Under the pieces are notes generated by a model that was given only the letters and a program-made list of their open reading frames with translations, was not told the DNA's origin and ran no database searches. 23,696 bases of DNA. It comes from DATCSE01 sp036568605 (lineage in GTDB: Bacteria; Pseudomonadota; Gammaproteobacteria; Burkholderiales; Burkholderiaceae_C). A program made the position numbers and the translations under genes. Shown piece by piece: positions 1 to 7,197 of the stretch (position 1 is the stretch's first letter; every line of letters begins with the position of its first letter). The stretch lies in assembly GCA_036568605.1 (NCBI GenBank), contig DATCSE010000063.1, positions 1 through 23,696 of the forward strand, written 5' to 3'.

Positions 1-591
1 CAACGCGATCCAGTTGACTTCCCAAGTGGCGCCCCCGTCGGAGGAGAACGCCTGCTCGAAGCGGCAATGGTCCGCGTCCAGAACGTCGATGACAAAACGG
101 ACGTGGATGGGCTTGCCCTTGAACGTCTCGGCACTGTAGAAGACGCCGTGCCGGCCGCCGTTGAAGCCGCCGCTCATGGGCTGCTCCAGCGTTCCGCTCG
201 TCACGCCGGAATAGTTCAGTGTCCAGCGCTGGCGTTGCGTGTCGAACAGGCGCAATGAAACCCCTTCGATGCGGCCCAGCGGGCCGGCGATCTCGAGCTC
301 GACCAGATTCGCCCGCCCGCCCAGCAACGGATGAACCTGGCTGGTCCCGGTGTATTCAGCCCACTCGTGCGAGCCGCTCAACGGCTGCAGGAGCCTGCGC
401 AGCGATGTGTGCCAGCGGCCATGCTCGAAATCGAAATCCTGCGGCGTGCCGACCGGCGTCTGAAGCGTCGTGAGCGCCGTACCATGGCCGGGGCTGGTTG
501 GCGGCGAGGTATCTGCGCAAGCTGCGACGCTCGCAATCGCCAGGGACATGACAGCCATACGCACCGCGGAGAGAGCAAGGATGCAGGGCAT
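1..591 (-). CDS. Partial secreted/lipoprotein-like protein, DUF1579-like (3' end beyond window)
   Basis: Read on the minus strand, an open frame runs from ATG at 591 through base 1 without a stop, so at least 197 codons are present and the C-terminus lies outside. The N-terminus is a hydrophobic leader ending SVAACADTS; VAAC fits a lipobox, which suggests an outer-membrane or periplasmic lipoprotein. The mature part begins with QDFDFEHGRWHTSLRRL and later has HPLLGGRANLVELEIAGP and FSSDGGATWEVNWIA. This W-rich beta-strand pattern resembles DUF1579-type lipocalin-like proteins of unknown function (from memory, not searched). The start is uncertain: GTG at 564 and ATG at 558 also keep the leader, and none has a clear Shine-Dalgarno. 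Its 5' end abuts or overlaps the divergent HxlR gene, which may regulate it. Confidence 0.7.
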   Translation of the reverse strand, partial: MPCILALSAVRMAVMSLAIASVAACADTSPPTSPGHGTALTTLQTPVGTPQDFDFEHGRWHTSLRRLLQPLSGSHEWAEYTGTSQVHPLLGGRANLVELEIAGPLGRIEGVSLRLFDTQRQRWTLNYSGVTSGTLEQPMSGGFNGGRHGVFYSAETFKGKPIHVRFVIDVLDADHCRFEQAFSSDGGATWEVNWIAL

Positions 592-1051
592 GGAAACGAC
601 TGTAGCCAACACGATCGCGACCACCAAGAAGGCACCTGCAGGTAACCGTCCGCGCATCGCCCGCGCCAATCAAGTGTCCGGTTGCGCTCTCACGGCCGCG
701 CTCGCCGCGATGGGCGGGCGCTGGAAATTGTTCATCGTGTACCGGCTCTCCGACGGTCCGATGCATTTCGCCGCGCTGCGACGCAGCCTCCCGGAGATGA
801 GTGCCAAGGTGCTGGCGCAGCAGCTGCGCGACATGCAGGCCGACGGACTGATAGACCGCAAGCCGCGCGGCCCGGTGCCCGCGCCGGTGGTGTATGAGCT
901 CACGCCGCACGGCCTGTCGCTGCTGCCGGTGGCCGAAGCGATCCGTCGCTGGGGCATGACGCACCAGGACTTTCGGACTCGCATGGGAAGGCCGGATATC
1001 GCGACGGACGCACGTGCGGTCTGCGACGTCGGCATCGTGGGCCTGAAATAG
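581..1051 (+). CDS. HxlR-family winged-helix transcriptional regulator
   Basis: A 156-residue protein made almost entirely of an HxlR winged helix: a Cys just before the first helix (GCALTAAL), GGRWKLFIVYRLSDGP, then SAKVLAQQLRDMQADGLIDR as the recognition region, and YELTPHGLSLLPV as the wing and final helix. HxlR proteins are dimeric DNA-binding regulators, often responding through that N-terminal Cys to electrophiles, and often controlling a divergent neighbour. I chose ATG 581 because GGAGAG at 568-573 lies 7 nt upstream; ATG 590 in the same frame is possible. A longer frame begins at 470 but would run deep into the divergent gene. The effector cannot be read from the sequence. The divergent lipoprotein gene is the obvious candidate target. 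Confidence 0.85.
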   Translation: MQGMETTVANTIATTKKAPAGNRPRIARANQVSGCALTAALAAMGGRWKLFIVYRLSDGPMHFAALRRSLPEMSAKVLAQQLRDMQADGLIDRKPRGPVPAPVVYELTPHGLSLLPVAEAIRRWGMTHQDFRTRMGRPDIATDARAVCDVGIVGLK

Positions 1052-1136
1052 GTCGGCAGCCGATTCACGGGTGGATCGCTTTCGCCCAACGCGAGCTCGA
1101 TTTCAGAACGTTTCAGGTCACAAGCCAGCCGTCTCG

Positions 1137-2015
1137 ATGAACTACCGCCACCTGTACTACTTCTGGGTCGTCGCCAAGCAAGGCGGCTTCGCGCGTGCGG
1201 CCAAGCGGCTGGACATGGCGGTGCAGACCATCAGCGCGCAGGTGCGTGAGCTCGAGAAGGCACTCGGCCATCAGCTGCTCAAGCCGGCTGGACGCGGCGT
1301 GGCGATGACCGACGCCGGCCAGGCCGCCTTCGCGCGCGCCGAGGAGATCTTCCAGATCGGCCAGACGATTCCCGATCAGGTGCGCGAAGCGGCGAGCGGC
1401 AAGGTGGCGCGTCTGGCGGTCGGCCTGTCGGACGGCATCTCGAAGCTGGCCGTGCACACCTTGCTGGAGCCCGTGCTGGGCACGCCCTCGCTGCGCCTGG
1501 TGTGCCACGAAGGCGAGTTCGAAGAACTGTTGGCGGAGCTCGCGCTGCATCGGCTGGACCTCGTACTGGCCGGGCAATCGGCGCCGCGCAATCCGAACCT
1601 GCGCCTGACGACCGAACGCCTGGCCGAGTCGCCGGTGGCCTGGTACGGGCCTACCGCGCTCGTGCGCAAGGCCGATGTCGACCAGTTTCCGCAGTCGCTG
1701 AACCGCTTGCCGGTGCTGTTGCCCACGGGTCATTCGGCCCTGCGTTCCCGGCTCGACCATTGGTTCGAGGCCAAGGGTCTGCGGCCGCGCGTCGTCGGCG
1801 AGTTCGAGGACAGCGCGCTTCTGGCCGTGTTTGCCGCACGCGGCCTGGGCGTGTTCCCGGTGAGCCGGCTCGGTGCGGGTGACGCGGGCTGGATGCACGG
1901 GTTGCGCCCCCTGGGACGCTGCGATGACGTGACCGAAGAGATCCACGCCATCCGCTCGCGCCGCGGCCAGCACCACCCGCTGGTGCTGAAGATCATCGAT
2001 TCGGCACGCGCCTGA
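1137..2015 (+). CDS. nhaR: NhaR-type LysR transcriptional activator
   Basis: A 292-residue LysR-type regulator that closely follows the NhaR pattern. It starts MNYRHLYYFWVVAKQGGF, has the winged helix at residues ~2-60 (AVQTISAQVRELEKALG, GRGVAMTDAG), and carries NhaR-like C-terminal blocks such as EFEDSALLAVFAARGLGVFPV and the final EIHAIRSR-QHPLV-type segment. E. coli NhaR (about 300 residues) activates nhaA and osmC in response to sodium. No antiporter gene lies nearby, so the target here may differ. ATG 1137 is chosen because the homologous sequence begins exactly there; upstream in-frame starts at 1071 only add unconserved residues. No good Shine-Dalgarno precedes it. It lies 85 nt after the HxlR gene and 111 nt before the HPF-like gene. 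Confidence 0.88.
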   Translation: MNYRHLYYFWVVAKQGGFARAAKRLDMAVQTISAQVRELEKALGHQLLKPAGRGVAMTDAGQAAFARAEEIFQIGQTIPDQVREAASGKVARLAVGLSDGISKLAVHTLLEPVLGTPSLRLVCHEGEFEELLAELALHRLDLVLAGQSAPRNPNLRLTTERLAESPVAWYGPTALVRKADVDQFPQSLNRLPVLLPTGHSALRSRLDHWFEAKGLRPRVVGEFEDSALLAVFAARGLGVFPVSRLGAGDAGWMHGLRPLGRCDDVTEEIHAIRSRRGQHHPLVLKIIDSARA

Positions 2016-2055
2016 CGTCGCGAAGAAGCAGGAATTTCCGAAGTCAAATCTCGCC

Positions 2056-2069
2056 AAAAGCTGCTTTTT
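2056..2069 (+). terminator. Weak hairpin with T-run after nhaR
   Basis: AAAAGCTGCTTTTT can fold as a 5-bp AT-rich stem with a 3-nt loop followed by T residues, 41 nt after the nhaR stop. The stem is short and has a single G-C pair, so termination would be partial at best. It is the only terminator-like element between nhaR and the HPF-like gene. Confidence 0.3.
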
Positions 2070-2126
2070 CAGAACTGAATCGAGGTCCAGACTTCAGCTG
2101 TCACCCAGTTGAAGGAGAGATCTGCG

Positions 2127-2468
2127 ATGAAAGTCCTGTTCAAGGCCCGCACTCCGCAGGCCACCGAACTGCGCGACCTGACCGAGCGCCGCGTGCGCTT
2201 CGTGTTGCGTCGCCTCGGATGGCTCGTTCCTCGTGCGGAGGTGCAAATGTCGGACGTGAACGGCAGCCGCGGCGGCATCGACAAACGCTGCCAGGTCGAG
2301 TTGAAGACCGACGGCGCCGGCTCGGTCGTCGTCACCTCCGTCGCGAACGAATGGCGCACCGCGCTGGACAACGCGCTGGCGCGCGCTGCACGGTCGCTGA
2401 TGCGCTTGTGGCGCCGCGACACGGACTCGCGGCGGCTGCGCCAGCGCCTGGTCAGTCTCCAACGCTGA
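2127..2468 (+). CDS. Short HPF/RaiA-family ribosome-associated protein
   Basis: A 113-residue, strongly basic protein. The core has alternating strands and helices typical of the HPF/RaiA (sigma-54 modulation) fold: MKVLFKARTPQATELRDL, RRVRFVLRRLGWLVPRAEVQMSDVNG, then RCQVELKTDGAGSVVVTSVA and WRTALDNALARAARSLMRLW. Members bind the 30S subunit, inhibit translation and promote ribosome hibernation or dimerisation. The length matches short HPF/RaiA forms without the C-terminal dimerisation domain. ATG 2127 has AAGGAG at 2112-2117 with a 9-nt spacer; an in-frame upstream ATG at 2109 precedes this site and is unlikely. It is followed after 40 nt by the BI-1 gene on the same strand, so the two are probably co-transcribed as a stress-related pair (inference). 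Confidence 0.78.
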   Translation: MKVLFKARTPQATELRDLTERRVRFVLRRLGWLVPRAEVQMSDVNGSRGGIDKRCQVELKTDGAGSVVVTSVANEWRTALDNALARAARSLMRLWRRDTDSRRLRQRLVSLQR

Positions 2469-2508
2469 AGCCCCAACCAACCTTCCAACGAACCACGGAG
2501 CATTCACG

Positions 2509-3210
2509 ATGAACTCGATGATTCCCGTCACATCGACTGCGGGTCGCGCGGACACCGGCGCGTCCGCGGCGCAGCGCAACCGTGTGCTGCGCAACACCTA
2601 CTGGTTGCTGGCGCTGTCGATGCTGCCCACCGTGCTGGGCGCCTGGATCGGCGTGTCGACCGGCATGGCCAGCGCGATGTCGCCCGGCATCGGCCTGATC
2701 GTCTTCCTGGGCGGTGCGTTCGCCTTCATGTTCGCGATCGAGAAGACCAAGAACTCGGCGGCCGGCGTGCCGGTGCTGCTGGCCTTCACGTTCTTCATGG
2801 GGTTGATGCTGTCGCGGCTGGTGGGTCAGGTGCTGGGCTTGGCCAACGGCGCCAACCTCGTGATGCTCGCATTCGCGGGCACGGGAGCGATCTTTCTCGG
2901 CATGGCGAGCCTGTCGTCGCTGATCAAGCGCGACCTCTCGGCGATGGGCAAGTTCCTCTTCATCGGCGCGATCATGCTGCTGGTGGCGGGCATCGCCAAC
3001 GTCTTCATCCAGTCGAGCGCGCTGCTGATCACGTTGTCGGTGCTGGCCATCGGCATCTTCTCGGCATTCATCCTGTATGACCTGAAGCGCGTCCAGGACG
3101 GGCTCGAGACCAACTACATCAGCGCCACGCTGGGCGTGTACCTGAGCCTCTACAACGTCTTCCAGTCGCTGCTGGCCGTGCTGGGCCTGACGTCCGGCCG
3201 AGACGAGTGA
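2509..3210 (+). CDS. Bax inhibitor-1/YccA-family integral membrane protein
   Basis: A 233-residue inner-membrane protein with about seven hydrophobic segments after a soluble N-terminus of ~25 residues. Segments include YWLLALSMLPTVLGAWIGV, GIGLIVFLGGAFAFMFAIE, AAGVPVLLAFTFFMGLMLS, FAGTGAIFLGMASLSSL and the diagnostic IFSAFILYDLKRVQDG followed by YISATLGVYLSLYNVFQSLL. The last block is the conserved Asp-bearing end of the BI-1 family (YccA/YbhL relatives), thought to be pH-sensitive ion leak channels or FtsH modulators. ATG 2509 is supported by ACGGAG at 2495-2500, 8 nt upstream. Its last 61 bases overlap the convergent LysR gene. Assignment to the family is firm; the physiological role is not. 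Confidence 0.85.
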   Translation: MNSMIPVTSTAGRADTGASAAQRNRVLRNTYWLLALSMLPTVLGAWIGVSTGMASAMSPGIGLIVFLGGAFAFMFAIEKTKNSAAGVPVLLAFTFFMGLMLSRLVGQVLGLANGANLVMLAFAGTGAIFLGMASLSSLIKRDLSAMGKFLFIGAIMLLVAGIANVFIQSSALLITLSVLAIGIFSAFILYDLKRVQDGLETNYISATLGVYLSLYNVFQSLLAVLGLTSGRDE

Positions 3211-4112
3211 CGATGCCGGCACACCTCGAGCACGACGCCGCGCAGCCATCGGTGCGCCGGATCGCGATCGAATCGGGGGTGCCACATCTGCGAGATCGTG
3301 ATGTGCTCCGTGGTCACCGGCAGCTCGAACGAGCGCAGCGTGTTGCTCGCTCGCGAGTGATCGAAGTACGACGCGGGGATCAGCGCCACCATGTCGGTCG
3401 CGGCCGCCGTCGACATCGCGGTGCCGAAGCTGGGAACGACGACCGCGACGTTGCGCGTCAAGCCGGCGGCGGCGAGCGCCTCGTCCACGGGACCGGCGAT
3501 CCGCCCTCGGCGCGACGTGACCACATGGTCGCAGGCCGCATAGCGCTCCGGTGTGATCTCGCCTTCGGCCAGCAGCGGGTGCCCCTGTCGCACGACGGCG
3601 ATGAAGCGGTCCCGGTAGAGCGCCTGAACGCGCACCTCGGGGCCGGACTCGCCCAGAACGCCGACGTCCAGGTCGATCAATCCCTCGCGCAGCGGGCGCA
3701 CGTCCTTGTCGGGCTTGGGTGCGAAGCGCAGGCGCACGCCGGGCGCTTCGCGCGCGGTGCGTGCCGCCAGCAGGTGCGCGAAGGCCTCGGTGAAGCCGTC
3801 ATTGGCCCGCACGGTGAACATGCGCGCCAGCGTGCTCAGGTTCAGGTCGGGTCCGGCCGGCTGCAGGACGGCGCTGGCCTCCTCGACCAGCGCCTTGACC
3901 CGCTCGCGCAGCGCGAGCGCCCGCGGCGTGGGGACCATGGCCCGGCCCGCACGCACCAGAAGCTGATCGCCTGTCGCTTCGCGCAGCCGCGCCAGCGTGC
4001 GGCTCATCGCCGATTCGCTCAGACCCAAACGCTCCGCCGCTTTCGAGACGCTGCCCTCTGAGAGCAGCGCGTTCAACGCAATGAGGAGGTTGAGGTCGGC
4101 GTCCGCGGGCAT
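3150..4112 (-). CDS. LysR-family regulator (NodD/NahR-like branch), divergent to an MFS exporter
   Basis: A 320-residue LysR-type regulator. The HTH is at residues ~6-65 (LNLLIALNALLSEGSVSKAA, ESAMSRTLARLREATGDQLL), in the pattern of the NodD/NahR/LeuO branch. A PBP2-type sensor domain follows, with LRFAPKPDKDVRPLREGLIDLDVGVLG, VVTSRRGRIAGPVDEAL and ISQMWHPRFDRDPAHRWLR. The ligand is unknown. It is transcribed away from the DHA2-type exporter gene 139 nt away, a common arrangement in which the regulator controls the pump. The last ~20 residues (after EVCRH) are low-complexity and encoded opposite the 3' end of the BI-1 gene, so they look like a read-through extension rather than part of the fold. 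No strong Shine-Dalgarno precedes ATG 4112. Confidence 0.85.
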   Translation of the reverse strand: MPADADLNLLIALNALLSEGSVSKAAERLGLSESAMSRTLARLREATGDQLLVRAGRAMVPTPRALALRERVKALVEEASAVLQPAGPDLNLSTLARMFTVRANDGFTEAFAHLLAARTAREAPGVRLRFAPKPDKDVRPLREGLIDLDVGVLGESGPEVRVQALYRDRFIAVVRQGHPLLAEGEITPERYAACDHVVTSRRGRIAGPVDEALAAAGLTRNVAVVVPSFGTAMSTAAATDMVALIPASYFDHSRASNTLRSFELPVTTEHITISQMWHPRFDRDPAHRWLRGVVLEVCRHRHSSRPDVRPSTASSDWKTL

Positions 4113-4251
4113 GCAGCGAAGCTAGCACGGTTTGGTGCGCCGACCCGGCGCCGCATGCAGGAACAAGATGCGCGCCGCGCGCTGTTCCGGCCGAGGTCGT
4201 CGACCTATGCTGACGTGGCGCGATCGAGCGTGCCCTCCTTGGTCTCCACGT

Positions 4252-5682
4252 ATGCTGTCACCCGTCCTCGAATCCAGTTCCGCTGCGGTCTCTCGCCGTA
4301 CCGAATCCGGCGCGTCGAACGAGCTCGATGGTCTGCCGCTGCCGCGGCGCTACGCAGCCGTCGCGGCGATCCTCGGTGCGATCGTGCTGGTGGTGCTCGA
4401 TGGCGCGATCGCCAATGTCGCGCTGCCCAGCATTGCGCAGCAGTTGCAGGCGGCGCCGGCCGACGCTGTCTGGATCGTCACGGCCTACCAGCTCGCCGTC
4501 GTGATGTTCCTGCTGCCCGCTTCCGCTGTCGGCGAGAGACTGGGCTATCGCCGCGTGTTCAGCGGCGGCATCGCGCTGTTCACCGTGGCGTCCGCGTTGT
4601 GCGCGATGGCGCCGTCGTTGCCGTGGCTGGTGGCGGCCCGATGCCTGCAGGGCCTGGGCAGCGCTGCGGTGATGCCGCTCGGTCTTGCGCTGTTGCGCTT
4701 CACCTATCCGCGCCGGCTGCTGGGTCAGGCGATCGCCTGGAACGCGCTGACGGTCGCCGGCGCGTCCGCGTCCGGGCCGGCGGTCGGTGCCGCGTTGCTG
4801 TCCGTGGCGAGCTGGCCGTGGCTGTTCGCGGTAAACCTGCCGATCGGCGCGCTGGTGCTGGCCGCCTGTGCCGGCTTGCCGCGCCCGCAAGTCTCCAGGC
4901 GCCGCCTGGACCTCGTGAGCATCGCCCTGAACGCCATCATGTTCGCCGCCTTCGTGCTGGGCAGCGACAGCCTGCCGTCGGCTCCGTGGTACGGCGGTGC
5001 GTTGCTGGTCGTGTCGGTCGCCTCGATGCTGCTGCTGGTACGGCGCGAGATGCCGAAAGCAGCGCCGCTGATCCCGCTGGATCTGCTGCGGGTGCCTTCG
5101 TTTCGGTTGTCGATCGTCGCCTCGGTGTGCTGCTTCACCGGGCAGATGATCGGCTATGTGGCGCTGCCCTTCTACTTCCAGCACGAGCTGGGCCTGAACG
5201 CGATGGCCACCGGCCTGCTGATGACGCCATGGCCGCTGGCGGTGATGGCGGCCGCGCCGCTGTCGGCGCGCCTGGCCAAGCGCGTGCCGACCGCATGGCT
5301 CTGCGCCGTCGGAGGCGGGTGTCTTGCGATCGGCCTGGCGCTGTGCGCCGTCTGGCCGCTTCACGGCGACCCGCGGGTACCGATGGCTCTCTTCACGAGC
5401 CTGGCCGGCTTCGGCTTCGGGTTGTTCCAGACTCCCAACAACCAGAACATGCTGCTCGCCGCGCCGAAGGAACGCAGCGGCGCAGCCGGAGGTACCCAGG
5501 GGACCGCACGGCTGACCGGGCTGACGCTCGGCAGCCTGTTGATCGGCCTCGCGTTCGAGCTGCTGCCGTCGGCGAGCGCCGTGCACTGGGGCCTGGCGCT
5601 CGCGGCGCTGACTGCATTGGCGGGCGGGGCGGTGAGCTTGCTGAGAGGCCCGAAAGGGACCGAGGTGTGCGCCGTGCGATGA
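4252..5682 (+). CDS. MFS transporter, DHA2 (EmrB/QacA-like) drug/metabolite exporter
   Basis: About 476 residues from ATG 4252, rich in transmembrane helices. The first helix carries the DHA2 signature VVLDGAIANVALPSI (residues ~47-61). WIVTAYQLAVVMFLLPASAV and the motif-A loop GERLGYRRVF follow, then a motif-C-like helix (NALTVAGASASGPAVGAALL). A central FQTPNNQNMLLAAP block and RSGAAGGTQGTARLTGLTLGS are also typical of proton-driven DHA2 exporters. The substrate cannot be read from the sequence. The start is uncertain: ATG 4207 and ATG 4132 are in frame, but family similarity only begins near residue 30 and no site has a clear Shine-Dalgarno. The divergent LysR gene is its likely regulator. 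It ends 41 nt before a convergent LysR gene with no obvious terminator. Confidence 0.87.
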   Translation: MLSPVLESSSAAVSRRTESGASNELDGLPLPRRYAAVAAILGAIVLVVLDGAIANVALPSIAQQLQAAPADAVWIVTAYQLAVVMFLLPASAVGERLGYRRVFSGGIALFTVASALCAMAPSLPWLVAARCLQGLGSAAVMPLGLALLRFTYPRRLLGQAIAWNALTVAGASASGPAVGAALLSVASWPWLFAVNLPIGALVLAACAGLPRPQVSRRRLDLVSIALNAIMFAAFVLGSDSLPSAPWYGGALLVVSVASMLLLVRREMPKAAPLIPLDLLRVPSFRLSIVASVCCFTGQMIGYVALPFYFQHELGLNAMATGLLMTPWPLAVMAAAPLSARLAKRVPTAWLCAVGGGCLAIGLALCAVWPLHGDPRVPMALFTSLAGFGFGLFQTPNNQNMLLAAPKERSGAAGGTQGTARLTGLTLGSLLIGLAFELLPSASAVHWGLALAALTALAGGAVSLLRGPKGTEVCAVR

Positions 5683-5723
5683 GCGAGGTTCACGGGCAGC
5701 AGCGTCAGACGAGGCAACTGCAC

Positions 5724-6644
5724 TCAGGGCGTCGCGAGCCCCCAGCTCTTGCGCGCAGCTTCCTGCAGGAAGGCGGTCACCGCCCGCACGCGCGAAGCGT
5801 TGCGCCGGCTCGGCAAGGAGACGGCGTACATCGTGTACGGCGCCCGTGAAGCGAAGGACTGCAGGACTTCGACCAGCTTGCCATCCGCCACATCCGCTGC
5901 AGCCAAGGGCCGTGACAGCACCCCGATGCCGGCGCCGGCCACCAGCGCGCGGTGAAGCAGCGCCGAGCTGTTGGCCGCCAGCTGCGATCTGACGGTGATC
6001 TCCAGCTTGCGCCCGGCGTGGCGGAACGCCCACGTGACGGCTGGTCCCTGCGAGGTATGCGTCACCGTCTGATGCCGGTGCAGGTCCGCCGGCTCGGCCG
6101 GGTCTCCATGCCGTCGCAGGTAGTCCGGCGACGCATACAGGCGCCGCTCGAACGAACCCAGTGCGCGGGCAACCACTGCGTCGCTGCTGCCTTGCGTCGT
6201 GCGCAGTGCCACATCGATGCCATCGGTCACCAGGTCCACCACGCGGTCATCGGCCACCAGCTCGATGCGCAACGCCGGATGTCGCTCACGCAGAGCGGCC
6301 AGCTGCGGCACGATGAGCTGCTCGCAGATCTCCTGGCTGGACGCCAGCCGCACCGCGCCGGCCACACCGTGGCGTTGCTTGTCGAACGAAGCCGCCATCT
6401 CTTCGAGCCGGCCCACGAGCTCACGCGCTTCCTGCACCAGCTCGGCGCCTTCGGGCGTTGCCGACAAGCCGTGCGTGGAGCGGCGCAGCAGCGTGATGCC
6501 GAAGCCGGCTTCGAGGCGGTCGATGCCACGCGAGACGACCGATACCGCCACATCCATCTCCCGCGCCGCTGCCGAGAACGATCGCAGTTCGAGCGAGCGC
6601 ACCAGCCAGCGCAGGTCGGCAGGGTCGGGAAGGAAAGGTCGCAT
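5724..6644 (-). CDS. LysR-family regulator (CrgA/AaeR-like branch), divergent to tautomerase operon
   Basis: A 306-residue LysR-type regulator. The winged helix is at residues ~9-65 (LRWLVRSLELRSFSAAAREM, VAVSVVSRGIDRLEAGFG, LLRRSTHGLSATPEG). The effector domain has the pattern of the large CrgA/AaeR/DsdC-like group: GAVRLASSQEICEQLIVPQL, DDRVVDLVTDGIDVALRTTQG, RRLYASPDYLRRHGDP and LVAGAGIGVLSRPLAA. ATG 6644 is preceded on the minus strand by AAGGA about 8 nt upstream; this site lies inside an imperfect inverted repeat (CGGAAGG-T-CCTTCGG, plus-strand 6645-6659). It lies 144 nt from the divergent tautomerase-cupin operon and is its likely regulator. The inducer is unknown. Confidence 0.87.
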   Translation of the reverse strand: MRPFLPDPADLRWLVRSLELRSFSAAAREMDVAVSVVSRGIDRLEAGFGITLLRRSTHGLSATPEGAELVQEARELVGRLEEMAASFDKQRHGVAGAVRLASSQEICEQLIVPQLAALRERHPALRIELVADDRVVDLVTDGIDVALRTTQGSSDAVVARALGSFERRLYASPDYLRRHGDPAEPADLHRHQTVTHTSQGPAVTWAFRHAGRKLEITVRSQLAANSSALLHRALVAGAGIGVLSRPLAAADVADGKLVEVLQSFASRAPYTMYAVSLPSRRNASRVRAVTAFLQEAARKSWGLATP

Positions 6645-6682
6645 CGGAAGGTCCTTCGGCTCTTGTCGCGCTTTGCGCTTGC

Positions 6683-6701
6683 TTTTGCTTTGGGAGCAAA
6701 A
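6683..6701. promoter_or_regulatory. Perfect palindrome, candidate LysR operator
   Basis: TTTTGCT-TTGGG-AGCAAAA is a perfect 7+7 inverted repeat with a 5-nt centre. It contains a T-N11-A frame (LysR box geometry) and sits 38 nt upstream of the LysR start and 87 nt upstream of the tautomerase start. The AT-rich arms stand out in this GC-rich intergenic region. Identification as the binding site of the adjacent LysR protein is inference. Confidence 0.5.
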
Positions 6702-6788
6702 CCGATTATGCCGAGCGGAGCTTTCCGGTCGCGACCTGGCTGCCTACAGTCACTGCACCCACCACCCAGCAACGCAAAGGAAACAGCC

Positions 6789-7187
6789 ATGCCCATCCTC
6801 AACGTCAAGGTCAGCGCGCCGCGCACGACGGAACTTTCCGAACGCATCAACGAGATGCTGCTGGAGCTGACCAGCCGCGTGCTCGGCAAGCGGCGCGACC
6901 TGACCGCGATCGCGATCGACTACGTCGACCCACGCGACTGGTTCGTCGGCGGCAAGTCCCTGGCCGAACAGAAGCTGGCCAGCTTCTACTTCGACGTCAA
7001 GGTGGTCGACGAAACCAATACCAAGGCCGAGAAGGCGCACTACGTGGCCGAAGCGTTCGAGGCCTTTGCCGCCTTGCTCGGCCCGCTGCACCCTGAAAGT
7101 TATGTCTACGTGCACGACGTGCGGGCCACCGCCTACGGCTTCGGCGGCAAGACGCAGGAATACCGCCACCAGCACCCGAACCTTTGA
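6789..7187 (+). CDS. Tautomerase-superfamily protein (long 4-OT-like, N-terminal Pro)
   Basis: A 132-residue protein beginning Met-Pro-Ile (MPILNVKVSA), so Pro would become residue 1 after Met removal, the catalytic base of the tautomerase superfamily. An Arg follows at residue 12 (APRTTELSERINEMLLELTS), similar in place to the 4-oxalocrotonate tautomerase Arg. The chain is about twice the length of a single 4-OT subunit. A second beta-alpha-beta unit seems to follow (FYFDVKVVDETNTKAEKAHY to YVYVHDVRATAYGFGG), as in fused members. Substrate unknown. ATG 6789 has AAGGAAA at 6777-6783. It is the first gene of a two-gene operon with the cupin gene (10-nt gap) and is divergent from a LysR regulator. 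Confidence 0.8.
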   Translation: MPILNVKVSAPRTTELSERINEMLLELTSRVLGKRRDLTAIAIDYVDPRDWFVGGKSLAEQKLASFYFDVKVVDETNTKAEKAHYVAEAFEAFAALLGPLHPESYVYVHDVRATAYGFGGKTQEYRHQHPNL

Positions 7188-7197
7188 GGAGACGGCC

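Noticed and set aside
4113..4251. LysR operator or promoter between the LysR and MFS genes
   Set aside because: I see no convincing palindrome; the TATGCT sequences at 4206 and 4251 are too weak to call promoters.
4258..6033. A 591-codon minus-strand open frame opposite the MFS gene
   Set aside because: Shadow of the MFS gene and part of the LysR gene; Gln/Arg/His-rich and without recognisable domains.
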